DNA of 60,390 nt, taken from JBAVOR01 sp049692255 (GTDB lineage: Bacteria; Babelota; Babeliae; Babelales; JACPOV01). Numbering within the stretch: the first letter of the stretch is position 1; every line of letters begins with the position of its first letter. The translations under genes were made by a program, and so were the position numbers. This document shows positions 8,345-17,132 of this stretch, one piece after another. Where the stretch lies: assembly GCA_049692255.1 (NCBI GenBank), contig JBAVOR010000020.1, positions 1 through 60,390 of the forward strand, read 5' to 3'. The notes beneath the pieces were generated by a model. It ran no database searches, had not been told where the DNA came from, and worked only from the letters and a program-made list of their open reading frames with translations.

Positions 8345-9175
8345 CTACAACCTCCAACGCGGGGCACACCACAATGACAATAACATCACACTCGTTGCTA
8401 CCACTACGATAGCAGGGCCGGTAGGCACCGCGAAAATGCTACTAAGCAGCACCCCAATCGCTGCACACGTAGCACCACACAAGCCCGCAGCAATGGTTAA
8501 CCGATTAATCCGAGACGTCCATTGACGCATAGCAGCGGCTGGTGCAATGCATAACGTACTCATCAGCACCACTCCCACTGTTGGCAACCCTAACACAATA
8601 ACTACTGCCAACAAACACATGAGCAATGCCTGCCAACGCAGTACCGAAACACCAACTGTCACTGCATACACTTGATCAAATGACACGAGCACCAACTGTT
8701 TCCAAAATAACAATATTGTCAGCAATATAATACATGCTGCTATTGTCATCAAATGCACCTCTTGCGGCAATAACGTTGCGGCACACCCAAACAGTAGTTT
8801 GTTCAAAATCGCTTGATTACTGATTGCTTGCTTTTGAATGACCGTTAGCAACACCAATCCTAATCCAAAAAACGCTGATAACACAAATCCGAGCGCTGCA
8901 TCTTTTTTAAGAGGGGTAACATGACAGATCATCAAAACTAACAATGCACCGAAAATACCTGAAATTGCACCGCCCACCAACAGCGCTAAGGGGCTATTGC
9001 TTTGCGTGTATAAAAACGCTAAAGCTACGCCAGGCAATGCCGCATGGGACATGGTGTCGGCAAGCAAGCTTTGTTTATTGAGCATGGCAAAGGTGCCCAG
9101 CACAGCACAGACAAAACCGAAAATAGAAACACCGGTTAAGACCAGTATAAAGGTAGGGTCATGTAATAAGGTCAT
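8345..9175 (-). CDS. Mn/Zn-type ABC transporter permease (first)
   Basis: 276 residues, multi-pass. QSLLADTMSHAALPGVAL and LGLPTVGVVLMSTLCIAPAAAA-like stretches mark the ABC-3 permease family. It starts ATG after AAGAGATTT. In the usual operon it would directly follow the ATPase gene, but here a 2-kb segment with a 524-residue unrelated gene lies between. Two permease subunits (as in troCD) suggest a heterodimeric channel. Confidence 0.88.
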   Translation of the reverse strand: MTLLHDPTFILVLTGVSIFGFVCAVLGTFAMLNKQSLLADTMSHAALPGVALAFLYTQSNSPLALLVGGAISGIFGALLVLMICHVTPLKKDAALGFVLSAFFGLGLVLLTVIQKQAISNQAILNKLLFGCAATLLPQEVHLMTIAACIILLTILLFWKQLVLVSFDQVYAVTVGVSVLRWQALLMCLLAVVIVLGLPTVGVVLMSTLCIAPAAAMRQWTSRINRLTIAAGLCGATCAAIGVLLSSIFAVPTGPAIVVVATSVMLLSLWCAPRWRL

Positions 9176-9183
9176 AAATCTCT

Positions 9184-9237
9184 TATATGGCTCGATACAC
9201 TTTTTCGCATACGCTCAAAATCACTCACCATGAGTGG
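9184..9237. repeat. interspersed repeat, module A, degenerate copy
   Basis: Shares ATATGG-CTCGATACA-TTTTTCGC-ACGCTCAAAATCACTCACCATGAG with the module at 2604-2663. The outer GCGCTCAT end is missing and ATGAGCGC has become ATGAGTGG. It lies between the first permease gene and the 524-residue gene that interrupts the operon. Of the surrounding 255-base gap (9176-9430), the remainder holds only a possible 22-codon frame. Confidence 0.75.
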
Positions 9238-9326
9238 TTTTTACAGGATTTTCTAATTTGATTCAGAAACCCTACGTATAGTTGTATATTACATAAGTAT
9301 ACCCTTATTATTAAACAGGTTGAATA

Positions 9327-9395
9327 ATGAATACACGAAAAATACTCTTAATTGTTGGCGCTTTCTTAGAAGCTGTTTTGTTAAAAATGAAATAA
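9327..9395 (+). pseudogene. possible remnant of a signal-peptide gene
   Basis: A 22-codon frame from ATG to TAA (MNTRKILLIVGAFLEAVLLK...). It has the basic-then-hydrophobic shape of the signal peptides seen throughout the window, but no mature protein follows and there is no strong ribosome binding site. It may be the leftover 5' end of a lost secreted-protein gene or pure chance. Confidence 0.2.
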
Positions 9396-9430
9396 TTAAA
9401 AAATTATTCACGCGTTAAAAGTAGTTTTTA

Positions 9431-11005
9431 TTACTGTTTCAGCGTAATAAACACTACACGCCGATCTAATTCATTCAGCCGCCAGTTATAGTACAATTGG
9501 TCAAACAGTACAGAAACTGTATTATCATGCCAATGCAATGTGTGTTGATTTGAAATAGAATCAACTCGGTTCCCATATGTATCTGATACCTTCCGATGAC
9601 CTATCTCAAGTAGCAGTAGCTTAACAACAGCAATTTTTTTATACCAACATTTTTCTTTTCGATCTTGTTTGTCAAATTTCAAAACACCCAAATGGGCCAT
9701 ATACAGCGGTAGCTCTTCAGCATCTTTTGCTGGTACTCGCGTAAAAATAAAATGGCATGAATCGTTTGGATTGATGGCGATATCGTGAACATCGCTCAAA
9801 CCATGCTGTTTACACAAAACGTAGGGTGAATTAATATTTTTGTTATCTTGTTTGCCCACTACCCATACCTGACCTTCGACATCCAAACCAAGCAATAAGC
9901 ATGGTTTTTTTAACGCTTCTTCCTGATTATTGATACAAGTAAGGTCAATAAGTTTTCTGAAAATTACCGGCTTTCCATCTATGGGATCAACACAATCAAA
10001 TAACTGCTGCGATTCCCATGCATTAGATGTATCTTGCGTATACAAATACAATTTAGGATTAATAGTTGATGGCGCTGGAGGAAACCTTTTGTACCAGTCT
10101 CTATTATCTTTACATACATGTTGATGATCTGCAATTCCCATCACAAAGCGTTTTGCTTGAGTATGCAGTGCTATGCAAGTGGGTTTCACCTTTTCTATAT
10201 TCGGTATAGAAAGTTTTTGTGTGCCTGGATGTTCGGACCATTGATAATAAAAACGATCTAACCCCAGTGTGCTCCATACGTCAAATGAATGAGTAGTAAC
10301 TGCAGGATCGTTCCAGCAAATATTCAAACCTCGACGCCACGCTGGGCCAGAATTTATTGAAACAGTACAGCCTTGTTTATTGGGACCATCATTGTATAAC
10401 CAATAACAACAGGCGCCAGTATCAGGAGAACTATAACAGGTATTCGCAATAAACCATCGATCGTGAAACTTTTTTTTGGTAAATTTCCTGAAATAAACCC
10501 ATTGATTAAATTTATTATTGTTATAAAACCCATTCACCCATACCTTATCTTTATCATCTTTTACCCACGGGTTATGCGCTGTATTGAGGCCAGGATTTTC
10601 ATCCCCATTACCATTCCAGCAATAAGAAATTTCACTTTTCTTATCCCATAATTCATAGTGACGAAGCGTATGTTTAATATCACCAATTACCTCGCGAGGT
10701 ACAGGATAAAAAAAACCTTGTTCGAAATTAAATATTTCTCCATCGGGAGTAAAGATACACTCTCCTGTTGGCCATATTGAGAGTTTTGCATCTTCTATCG
10801 CTTTTTTCTTCTGATAAAAATCTTGAGCGGTAACTATATTCTTTATCCCCAAAGATACCGTTGCTGTTGCAAGCCCGATACTGATTGCTGTTGGAACAAA
10901 ACTACCAGAAGCAATGGTCGATAACTCTTGTGCATACAGATGCATATTTGCATGCAACGAAATGCATGCTACAAAACCAAGAGAAATATTTTTGTATTTT
11001 ATCAT
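9431..11005 (-). CDS. secreted 524-residue protein interrupting the metal ABC operon
   Basis: 524 residues, not recognised. The N-terminus (MIKYKNISLGFVACISLHANM) is a signal peptide, and a second hydrophobic stretch (FVPTAISIGLATATVSLGI) lies near residue 45. The rest is soluble, rich in Trp, Tyr and Cys, with recurring short beta-strand patterns (GNGDENPG, WVKDDKDKVWVNG, VHDIAINPNDSCHFIFTR). A beta-propeller is possible but not demonstrated. It is in the same direction as the transporter genes but unrelated to them. It lies between a module-A repeat and a 106-base repeat and has GGGGGATACCATATC before ATG. Confidence 0.7.
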   Translation of the reverse strand: MIKYKNISLGFVACISLHANMHLYAQELSTIASGSFVPTAISIGLATATVSLGIKNIVTAQDFYQKKKAIEDAKLSIWPTGECIFTPDGEIFNFEQGFFYPVPREVIGDIKHTLRHYELWDKKSEISYCWNGNGDENPGLNTAHNPWVKDDKDKVWVNGFYNNNKFNQWVYFRKFTKKKFHDRWFIANTCYSSPDTGACCYWLYNDGPNKQGCTVSINSGPAWRRGLNICWNDPAVTTHSFDVWSTLGLDRFYYQWSEHPGTQKLSIPNIEKVKPTCIALHTQAKRFVMGIADHQHVCKDNRDWYKRFPPAPSTINPKLYLYTQDTSNAWESQQLFDCVDPIDGKPVIFRKLIDLTCINNQEEALKKPCLLLGLDVEGQVWVVGKQDNKNINSPYVLCKQHGLSDVHDIAINPNDSCHFIFTRVPAKDAEELPLYMAHLGVLKFDKQDRKEKCWYKKIAVVKLLLLEIGHRKVSDTYGNRVDSISNQHTLHWHDNTVSVLFDQLYYNWRLNELDRRVVFITLKQ

Positions 11006-11023
11006 GATATGGTATCCCCCACA

Positions 11024-11129
11024 GCGCTCATATCCCTTCCGTCGTCACTAACGTTATGGCGGGACCCGCCGATAGGTTAATCACCCTGCCCGACGGAGCT
11101 TCACGCAAAGCCTGGGTCACCATGAGCGC
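11024..11129. repeat. interspersed repeat with GCGCTCAT ends, long copy
   Basis: 106 bases from GCGCTCAT (11024-11031) to ATGAGCGC (11122-11129). The right half (CCTGCCCGACGGAGCTTC, then AGCCTGGGT) resembles the element at 52231-52287. The left half contains a short palindrome GGCGGGACCCGCC-like stretch. It sits just upstream of the 524-residue gene's ribosome binding site and just downstream of the ATPase stop. Confidence 0.8.
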
Positions 11130-11148
11130 ATTTTAAATATTTTCAATG

Positions 11149-11817
11149 TTACACAAGCGCCAATACATCGCGCACGGGCCCAAACCCTTTAACTGTTTTA
11201 TCTAAATACAACAGTGCATCAAAATATTTTTCGCACGTGTGTATGTTATGGTGTACCACTAAAACTGTTTTCCCTTGTACACGCAAATTTTTAAGAATAT
11301 CAATAATAATCAGTTCCGTTTTTGCATCAACACCATTAAACGGTTCATCCAACATATATATTTCAGCATCTTGCGCTAATGCACGAGCAACAAATACGCG
11401 CTGCTGCTGCCCGCCAGATAGCTGCCCAATGGGGCGTTGCGCATAATCACTCATGCCAACTAATTGCAACGCCTGTAATACTCGTTCGTGATCATCTTTT
11501 TTGGGGCGCGCGAAGATGCCAAGATGAGCAAAACGACCCATCATTACTACGTCATACACGCGTAAGGGAAAATCCCAATCAACTGATGCACGCTGCGGCA
11601 CATACGCAATAGCGCCCGGTGTATTATGCAACAAAACAATAGTGCCAGTAATAGGTTTGACTAATCCCAATAACGCTTTTATAAACGTACTTTTACCGGC
11701 ACCGTTCGGCCCAATAATACCAAGCATAATACCGCTCGGTATAGTAATAGTCACTTGCCATAAGACTGGCTCATGGGTATATGCAACGGTCAGATTGGTT
11801 ACACGAATGGCATTCAT
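11149..11817 (-). CDS. Mn/Zn-type ABC transporter ATP-binding protein
   Basis: 222 residues. Walker A GPNGAGKST (about residue 37), Q-loop VPQRASVDWDFPL, signature LSGGQQQR, Walker B IYMLDEP and the switch His in VVHHN are all present. The VPQR...DWDFP stretch is characteristic of TroB/MntA/ZnuC-type ATPases. The start overlaps the end of the binding-protein gene by 4 bases (ATGA), so the two are translationally coupled. It energises the two permeases found beyond the inserted gene. Confidence 0.93.
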   Translation of the reverse strand: MNAIRVTNLTVAYTHEPVLWQVTITIPSGIMLGIIGPNGAGKSTFIKALLGLVKPITGTIVLLHNTPGAIAYVPQRASVDWDFPLRVYDVVMMGRFAHLGIFARPKKDDHERVLQALQLVGMSDYAQRPIGQLSGGQQQRVFVARALAQDAEIYMLDEPFNGVDAKTELIIIDILKNLRVQGKTVLVVHHNIHTCEKYFDALLYLDKTVKGFGPVRDVLALV

Positions 11818-12755
11818 AAGCGCACTTCCGGTGCCAACGCACTTACCATAGTGTTAACGTTATGCCGAATCATGGCTTCATACGTAGCAGCGCCAGATTG
11901 CGCATCGCCGAGCGCATCAGAATAGAGAGTGCCGCCGAACGTTACCGACCATCCGCGCGCAGTGACGGCGTATTGCACTGCTTCGAGGGTACGTGGTGCA
12001 ATTGACGATTCAACAAAAATTGCTTTGATTTTGTGTGTCACGACATACTCTGCTAGCGCTTGCACATCTTTGGTGGCAATATCGGCGTCGGTACTAATTC
12101 CCTGCAATCCCACAACGATCATGCCATATGCAGCACCAAAATAAGAAAATGCATCGTGCGCGGTGACTAATATACGCTGGCTGGCAGGAATATGTGCTAC
12201 CTGTTCATGCACCCACGCATCAAGCGCATCGAGGCGCTGTGCATATGCAGCTACTCGTTGTGCATACCATTCTTGGTGTGCGCTGTCTTGTTCGCTTAAT
12301 ACCTCAGCAATACGGATGATTACCTGTTTCCATAACTGCACCGCATGCCACACGTGGGGGTCATACACGCAAGGGCCCACTAATTTTAACGCATCAGTAG
12401 GCAAACATTCTGCTACTGCCACTACGCGTGCATGGGGCAGCTGCTTCAACACGTCAGCTATCTTACCTTCTAAATGTAATCCGTTGTACAACACTAGATT
12501 TGCAGCAGCCAACAAATGTACGTCACCTTCTTTCATGCGGTACAAATGAGGGTCAACACCGGGCCCCATAAGCGCATGAACTGTTATGGCATCACCAGCG
12601 ATCTGTTGTACTGCATCAGCGATGAGTGATGTTGTGCAGACAACGGTTATCTTTTTGGGGGCGTTGTTTGACGCTGCATAGCTTTGGCGCACAACACGGA
12701 TAACGAATAATAATAGGAAAGTAATTAACAGAAATAAATAGCGTATAACGCGCAT
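11814..12755 (-). CDS. metal-binding lipoprotein-like periplasmic protein of the ABC importer
   Basis: 313 residues from ATG at 12755. The N-terminal hydrophobic segment (YLFLLITFLLLFVIRVV) is a signal peptide or anchor. The TroA/ZnuA/MntC family features are VVCTTSLIADAVQQIAG, the ligand His in PGVDPHLY, a second His in YDPHVWHA, AIFVESS (Glu) and GGTLYSDAL (Asp). His-His-Glu-Asp sets are usual for manganese or zinc. The His-rich loop of ZnuA is absent, which leans towards manganese. Divergent from gyrB. Confidence 0.9.
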   Translation of the reverse strand: MRVIRYLFLLITFLLLFVIRVVRQSYAASNNAPKKITVVCTTSLIADAVQQIAGDAITVHALMGPGVDPHLYRMKEGDVHLLAAANLVLYNGLHLEGKIADVLKQLPHARVVAVAECLPTDALKLVGPCVYDPHVWHAVQLWKQVIIRIAEVLSEQDSAHQEWYAQRVAAYAQRLDALDAWVHEQVAHIPASQRILVTAHDAFSYFGAAYGMIVVGLQGISTDADIATKDVQALAEYVVTHKIKAIFVESSIAPRTLEAVQYAVTARGWSVTFGGTLYSDALGDAQSGAATYEAMIRHNVNTMVSALAPEVRL

Positions 12756-12804
12756 AAGAATAACTCTTTTATTAATGTATTGCATATGGTACAAAAGATG
12801 ATTT

Positions 12805-12818
12805 TACAGTATACTGTA
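12805..12818. promoter_or_regulatory. 14-base perfect palindrome between metal transporter and gyrB
   Basis: TACAGTATACTGTA reads the same on both strands and lies in the 136-base divergent space between the metal-binding protein gene and gyrB. It contains TATACT, which could serve as a -10 box for gyrB. It may be an operator for a metal-responsive repressor, but no repressor gene is in the window. The assignment is inference. Confidence 0.4.
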
Positions 12819-12891
12819 GGCATACACAAATCTTTTCTCGAACACGGTGCGTCGATTAATCAGCCCTTTTTTTGTTAGTTAAGGAAATTGT

Positions 12892-15300
12892 ATGGCGAGC
12901 GATCAATCAGAAAAAAAATATGGTGCCAGTTCCATTCAGGTTATTGAAGGCCTCGATGCGGTCAGAAAACGACCCGCAATGTATATTGGCTCTGTGGGAC
13001 CCAATGGCCTACATCATTTGGTCTATGAAATTGTTGATAACTCGGTTGACGAAGCGTTGGCCGGTTATGCAAATAAAGTTAAAGTTATTTTACATGCAGA
13101 TGGCTCTTGCTCGGTAGAAGATAACGGGCGTGGTATTCCCACCGATATTCATCCAACTGAAAAAATATCGGCCGCAGAAGTGGTACTGACTAAACTGCAT
13201 GCGGGCGGTAAGTTTGATAAAGAATCGTATAAATATTCCGGTGGTTTACACGGGGTTGGGGTATCGGTCGTTAACGCATTGTCACGCCGCTTAGACCTCG
13301 AAGTATATCGCGACGGCAAATCATACGCTATGTCATTTGAAAAAGGTAAAGCAATTGGCCGCTTACAAGAAACAGGCACTACAGACAAGCGCGGTACGTA
13401 TATTCGTTTTTACCCAGACGAAACAATTTTTACTGAAACGACAGCGTTTAGTTTTGATACATTGTCTGCACGCTTACGCGAACTCGCTTTCTTAAATGAA
13501 AAGCTAGCGATCTCTATTACCGAAGAGCTCACCAATAAAAAACATGACTTCTATTTTGAGGGTGGCATCGTTTCCTTTGTTGAACATGTCAACACTAAAA
13601 AAACAGCCCTGTTTCCTGATGTCATTCATTTTAAACAAGAAGATGAACAGTACATATTAGAAGTAGCACTGCAATACAATGATGGCTTTGGTGAGCAGTT
13701 ATTCTCTTTTGTGAATAACATTAACACCGTTGAAGGGGGCACCCATGTGTCTGGCTTTAAAACAGCACTTACCAAAATATGCAATAAAAAAGCGGGCGAA
13801 TTTAAGATCTTAAAAGAAGGGGAAGCGTTTTCGTCAGAAGACGTGCGTGAAGGCTTAGTCGTCGTTATTAACTTAAAGGCGCCAGAACCACAATTTGAAG
13901 GGCAAACCAAAACTAAGCTGGGTAACAGTGAAGTAAAAGGTATTGTTGATTCGTGGAGCTTTGCCGCATTAGAAGAATATTTTGAAGAAAACCCAGCCAT
14001 TGCTAAGGCAATTTTGCAAAAAGCCGATTTAGCAAAACGAGCGCGCGACGCTGCTAAAAAAGCGCGTGATTTAACACGCCGTAAAACGGTCTTTGAAGGC
14101 ATGGTGCTACCGGGGAAATTAGCTGATTGCTCCAACGAAAATCCGGCAGAAACGGAACTGTTTATTGTAGAGGGCGACTCAGCGGGAGGATCTGCAAAGC
14201 AAGCACGTGACCGCGCCAACCAAGCAATTTTACCGCTTAAAGGTAAAATATTAAACGTCGAAAAAGCACGACTCGACAAAATGCTTTCTAATGATGAAAT
14301 CCGTGCCCTTATTTCTGCAATCGGTTGTGGCATTGCCGATGAATTTGATATTAACAAAGCACGATACCATAAAATTATTTTAATGACCGACGCAGACGTT
14401 GACGGTTCCCACATTCGCACCCTATTACTTACTTTCTTTTTTAGATACATGAAAGAGCTGATCGATAAAGGATATTTGTACATTGCACAACCGCCACTGT
14501 ACAAAGCAAAGATCGGTAAAAAAGAAGAATATTTAAAAGATGATTCCGCGTTTCAAAAATTTCTGTTCGATTGGGCGCTCGAGCAGATCACCCTTTCGGT
14601 TAATGAAAAGCCAGTCGATCATAGCGCATGGGCTGCGATGCTGAAACATATGCAAACATTACAAAACCGTTTGGAAGATATTGCGCAAGCATTCAAAGTA
14701 GCGCCAGAAAATTTGTACCGTTTGTTAATCTTTGCACGCACTCATATGCCAATACCAACAGACACCAGCGAGTTGCTGAGACTGTTACAAGAACATTTTA
14801 AGCAGTACACGGTACGCATGCACAGTACCCCTACTGAAAGCATAGATGATGGTACCGTAAGTGCTCCTACAATCGTCTACTTTAAACGGTTAACTCGTGA
14901 ATGGAGTATAGATACCGCATTCTTTGCAACACAAGATTTAACGTTGCTGCTTGATATGCTCAAACCATTAGCTGCAATCCAAGGTACGGCGTGGCGCATG
15001 CAAGTAAGCGGTAAAGAACGCACACTCAGTGGTAATGATAGTATGCAGCTCGTTAACGGTATTGTTGAACTGAGCAAACCGTACATGCATGTGCAGCGTT
15101 ATAAAGGCTTGGGCGAAATGAACCCAGACCAGCTTGGCGAAACAGCAATGAATGATACAACGCGTTCACTGTTACAAGTGAGCATTGAAGATGCACTTGA
15201 GGCAGATGCGTGGTTTAGCACGCTGATGGGTGATAATGTTGAAGGTCGCCGTAAATATATTGAAGACAATGGGCAGTTTGCTAAAAACTTAGACGTATAA
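12892..15300 (+). CDS. gyrB: DNA gyrase subunit B
   Basis: 802 residues; ATG after TTAAGGAAATTGT. The GHKL ATPase motifs are EIVDNSVDEA, DNGRGIPTD, GGLHGVGVSVVNALS and QTKTKLGN. The TOPRIM motifs are EGDSAGGSAKQARDR and DADVDGSHIRTLLL. The C-terminal ending QRYKGLGEMNPDQL is typical. The length and the extra segment between TOPRIM and the C-terminus (roughly 560-690) match the long proteobacterial type. With GyrA it introduces negative supercoils. It stands alone, without gyrA, dnaA or recF in the window. Confidence 0.98.
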   Translation: MASDQSEKKYGASSIQVIEGLDAVRKRPAMYIGSVGPNGLHHLVYEIVDNSVDEALAGYANKVKVILHADGSCSVEDNGRGIPTDIHPTEKISAAEVVLTKLHAGGKFDKESYKYSGGLHGVGVSVVNALSRRLDLEVYRDGKSYAMSFEKGKAIGRLQETGTTDKRGTYIRFYPDETIFTETTAFSFDTLSARLRELAFLNEKLAISITEELTNKKHDFYFEGGIVSFVEHVNTKKTALFPDVIHFKQEDEQYILEVALQYNDGFGEQLFSFVNNINTVEGGTHVSGFKTALTKICNKKAGEFKILKEGEAFSSEDVREGLVVVINLKAPEPQFEGQTKTKLGNSEVKGIVDSWSFAALEEYFEENPAIAKAILQKADLAKRARDAAKKARDLTRRKTVFEGMVLPGKLADCSNENPAETELFIVEGDSAGGSAKQARDRANQAILPLKGKILNVEKARLDKMLSNDEIRALISAIGCGIADEFDINKARYHKIILMTDADVDGSHIRTLLLTFFFRYMKELIDKGYLYIAQPPLYKAKIGKKEEYLKDDSAFQKFLFDWALEQITLSVNEKPVDHSAWAAMLKHMQTLQNRLEDIAQAFKVAPENLYRLLIFARTHMPIPTDTSELLRLLQEHFKQYTVRMHSTPTESIDDGTVSAPTIVYFKRLTREWSIDTAFFATQDLTLLLDMLKPLAAIQGTAWRMQVSGKERTLSGNDSMQLVNGIVELSKPYMHVQRYKGLGEMNPDQLGETAMNDTTRSLLQVSIEDALEADAWFSTLMGDNVEGRRKYIEDNGQFAKNLDV

Positions 15301-15380
15301 CCTGCCTACGCCAACTAGATTATTCCCGTAATCCATGGAATGTACATATAAGACTACTGCGTGGCTTAACGGAAAAAATT

Positions 15381-15428
15381 AAGCGCCACTTTTTGCAAGT
15401 TATGCAAGAAGCTGGCGCTTGTTTTTTT
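15381..15428. terminator. strong bidirectional terminator after gyrB
   Basis: Stem AAGCGCCA / TGGCGCTT extended by an inner TTTTTGCA / TGCAAGAA helix, then TGTTTTTTTG on the plus strand. Reading the other way, AATTTTTTCC follows. It can serve both gyrB (+) and the convergent secreted-protein gene ending at 15435 (-). Confidence 0.9.
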
Positions 15429-15434
15429 GCTTTT

Positions 15435-16067
15435 TTAATCGAGATTATTAAGGCTCACTTTTTTAGGTACACTCATGTGAGGCATAACAAATAGATTCGG
15501 GCGTGCTTGATACAGTTTATATGCACCCCAACAGCCAATTGCTGCAAGACTCGCATAGGTGCCGTACCGAACCCACGGGTTAGACCATGACCATACTGTG
15601 GAATTCTTTTTTCCATTATTTTTGCGCGAGGGAAGCGGCTCTTTTTGTTCTTTCTTCTCTTCCAACTGTATGCCTACTCTCTCACACTCAAGCCCTATGT
15701 AGTTATAAAACATACCCTCGACTGAATTCTGTTTTGTGGAGAAAAACTTATCATGCACTTGTTGCTTATATTGCATAACATCATCTCTTTTAGGCAACCC
15801 AGAATCTACTACGTATGCAAGTACCTCCGTTATAGAGTCCTGCATTTCTGCGCGCCCAATACCAAAATACGCTTGACGAGCACTAGGATCGACATGGGCG
15901 ATCAACCAAAAACCATTCAAATAGTGCGCCTTATCTTGTCTCTTTGCGCACAACCGCTGCATATTGGTCTGGAATATTCCACAATCGACTGATATTTCAG
16001 ATTCCATGCCCCGAAGGTGAACAGAAGCGCTTGTAGCAAGAATAAGTAAAATCATTAATTTTTTCAT
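15435..16067 (-). CDS. secreted protein with C-terminal membrane helix, unknown
   Basis: 210 residues from 16067, where ATG follows TAGGGGGATTT. Signal peptide MKKLMILLILATSASVHL. A polar helical middle with DVMQYKQQVHDKFF leads to a Lys/Glu-rich stretch (EEKKEQKEPLPSRKN) and a membrane helix YASLAAIGCWGAYKLYQ near residue 180. This layout recurs in the two following genes and at 18298, suggesting an exported, membrane-anchored family. No domain recognised. Confidence 0.62.
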   Translation of the reverse strand: MKKLMILLILATSASVHLRGMESEISVDCGIFQTNMQRLCAKRQDKAHYLNGFWLIAHVDPSARQAYFGIGRAEMQDSITEVLAYVVDSGLPKRDDVMQYKQQVHDKFFSTKQNSVEGMFYNYIGLECERVGIQLEEKKEQKEPLPSRKNNGKKNSTVWSWSNPWVRYGTYASLAAIGCWGAYKLYQARPNLFVMPHMSVPKKVSLNNLD

Positions 16068-16086
16068 AAATCCCCCTAAAAACACC

Positions 16087-16560
16087 CTACACTGTCCAGC
16101 GCTTATACAGATAATAAACGCCAATTGACCCAACTGTTGCTGTAGTAGCATACAGAGTAGCCCATAGATATCTTGGCTTTTTTGTTTCTACTGCAACTTG
16201 CTCATCAAGCGCTTTAATAAATTCTTCTTTTGTTTTACTGCCTAAATCCTCTAAACCTCGTAGATCTTTTTTTATTTGAGAAAGATCAGGATTACGCAAT
16301 TTCCAAGTCAATCGAGATAGATCGATAGACTTCAAAATAGATTTCCAGTGCCCGTTCGCATCACTGGTTTCATATAAGAATACATGCAGTGTATTCTTGG
16401 TATCTTTGTTTGCTTTTAAGCGGTAATTATTGTGCATACACTCAGCTGATTCAGCAAAAGATAATGATCTTTCACCAAAAGAAATACTCTTATGCTCACT
16501 TCCCCATAACGCCAATGGTATGCCGAATGCGATAGTAAGTAAAATCATAGATGTTTTCAT
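16087..16560 (-). CDS. secreted protein with C-terminal membrane helix, unknown
   Basis: 157 residues. Signal peptide MKTSMILLTIAFGIPLALWG, mature part with one central helix region (LSQIKKDLRGLEDLG) and a C-terminal helix ATLYATTATVGSIGVYYLYK. The ending VYYLYKR resembles AYKLYQ of its neighbour at 15435. It lies in a three-gene minus-strand run that ends at the gyrB terminator. Function unknown. Confidence 0.62.
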   Translation of the reverse strand: MKTSMILLTIAFGIPLALWGSEHKSISFGERSLSFAESAECMHNNYRLKANKDTKNTLHVFLYETSDANGHWKSILKSIDLSRLTWKLRNPDLSQIKKDLRGLEDLGSKTKEEFIKALDEQVAVETKKPRYLWATLYATTATVGSIGVYYLYKRWTV

Positions 16561-16579
16561 AAAAGTCCCTTAAAAAGTT

Positions 16580-16924
16580 TTACGCTTTCTTCTTTAATGC
16601 GAAGCATGCCAGCACAGTTCCAGAAGCAACCATTCCTGCTTTACCAAACCAACTCCATGAATAGTCAGAACCTAAGTATGTATTGTTGTTATTCCAAAAT
16701 CTTCGTCGCAATCCATACCAATCTGACTCCGCTTTAATGCTGTTTCCACTGCGAGAATCATATGTTTGTATGTAGTATGGATTGCATGCCAATAAGCATG
16801 AAGCTCCCCAAACAACTGCGCATGACTTTGCCGGATCTGTTAAAATGTCTTTTGCCATATCAGTAAATCCAGCAGATGAGACGCCTGAAATTATCAATGA
16901 ACAGATGAGTAATAATTTTTTCAT
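16580..16924 (-). CDS. small secreted protein, unknown
   Basis: 114 residues. Signal peptide MKKLLLICSLIISGVSSAG, a hydrophobic Cys-containing stretch (SCAVVWGASCLLACNP), a Tyr/Trp/Asn-rich part (RRRFWNNNNTYLGSDYSW) and a C-terminal helix GMVASGTVLACFALKKK. First gene of the run; ATG follows TAGGGGAATTT-type sequence. The 208 bases upstream, up to the phosphoesterase gene, contain only hairpins and a possible degenerate repeat. Confidence 0.58.
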   Translation of the reverse strand: MKKLLLICSLIISGVSSAGFTDMAKDILTDPAKSCAVVWGASCLLACNPYYIQTYDSRSGNSIKAESDWYGLRRRFWNNNNTYLGSDYSWSWFGKAGMVASGTVLACFALKKKA

Positions 16925-17065
16925 AAATTCCCCTAAAAAATAGTGTTTTTTTTATCGTTTTTAATACTGAGAATAGATTATAATGAATATTTCCATTTGT
17001 CAAACAATTATTGATCGCTCCTAGCCATTGCGGCTAAAAGAAATAGGCTTATTCTTTCATCTTTT

Positions 17066-17116
17066 TTCCCGTCTCTGCATATCCATGCCCACAGACTTGG
17101 CATGCTACGACGTGGC
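17066..17116. repeat. possible degenerate interspersed repeat
   Basis: On the minus strand GCTTGCCACGTCGTAGC and GTGGGCATGG resemble the inner part of the element at 52231-52287 (GCCTGCCTGGCGTAGC, GGGTGGGGATG). The GCGCTCAT ends are absent. It also holds the hairpin CATGCC / GGCATG. Weak evidence. Confidence 0.3.
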
Positions 17117-17132
17117 AAGCCCTATTAGTCTT

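Noticed and set aside
12163..12549. Cys-rich open frame on the plus strand across the metal-binding protein gene
   Set aside because: Antisense to a well-supported gene, and its composition follows the opposite-strand codons.
13626..14504. Long open frame (292 codons) on the minus strand inside gyrB
   Set aside because: It is opposite the strongly conserved gyrB sequence and its translation is serine-rich without any domain; a codon-bias shadow.
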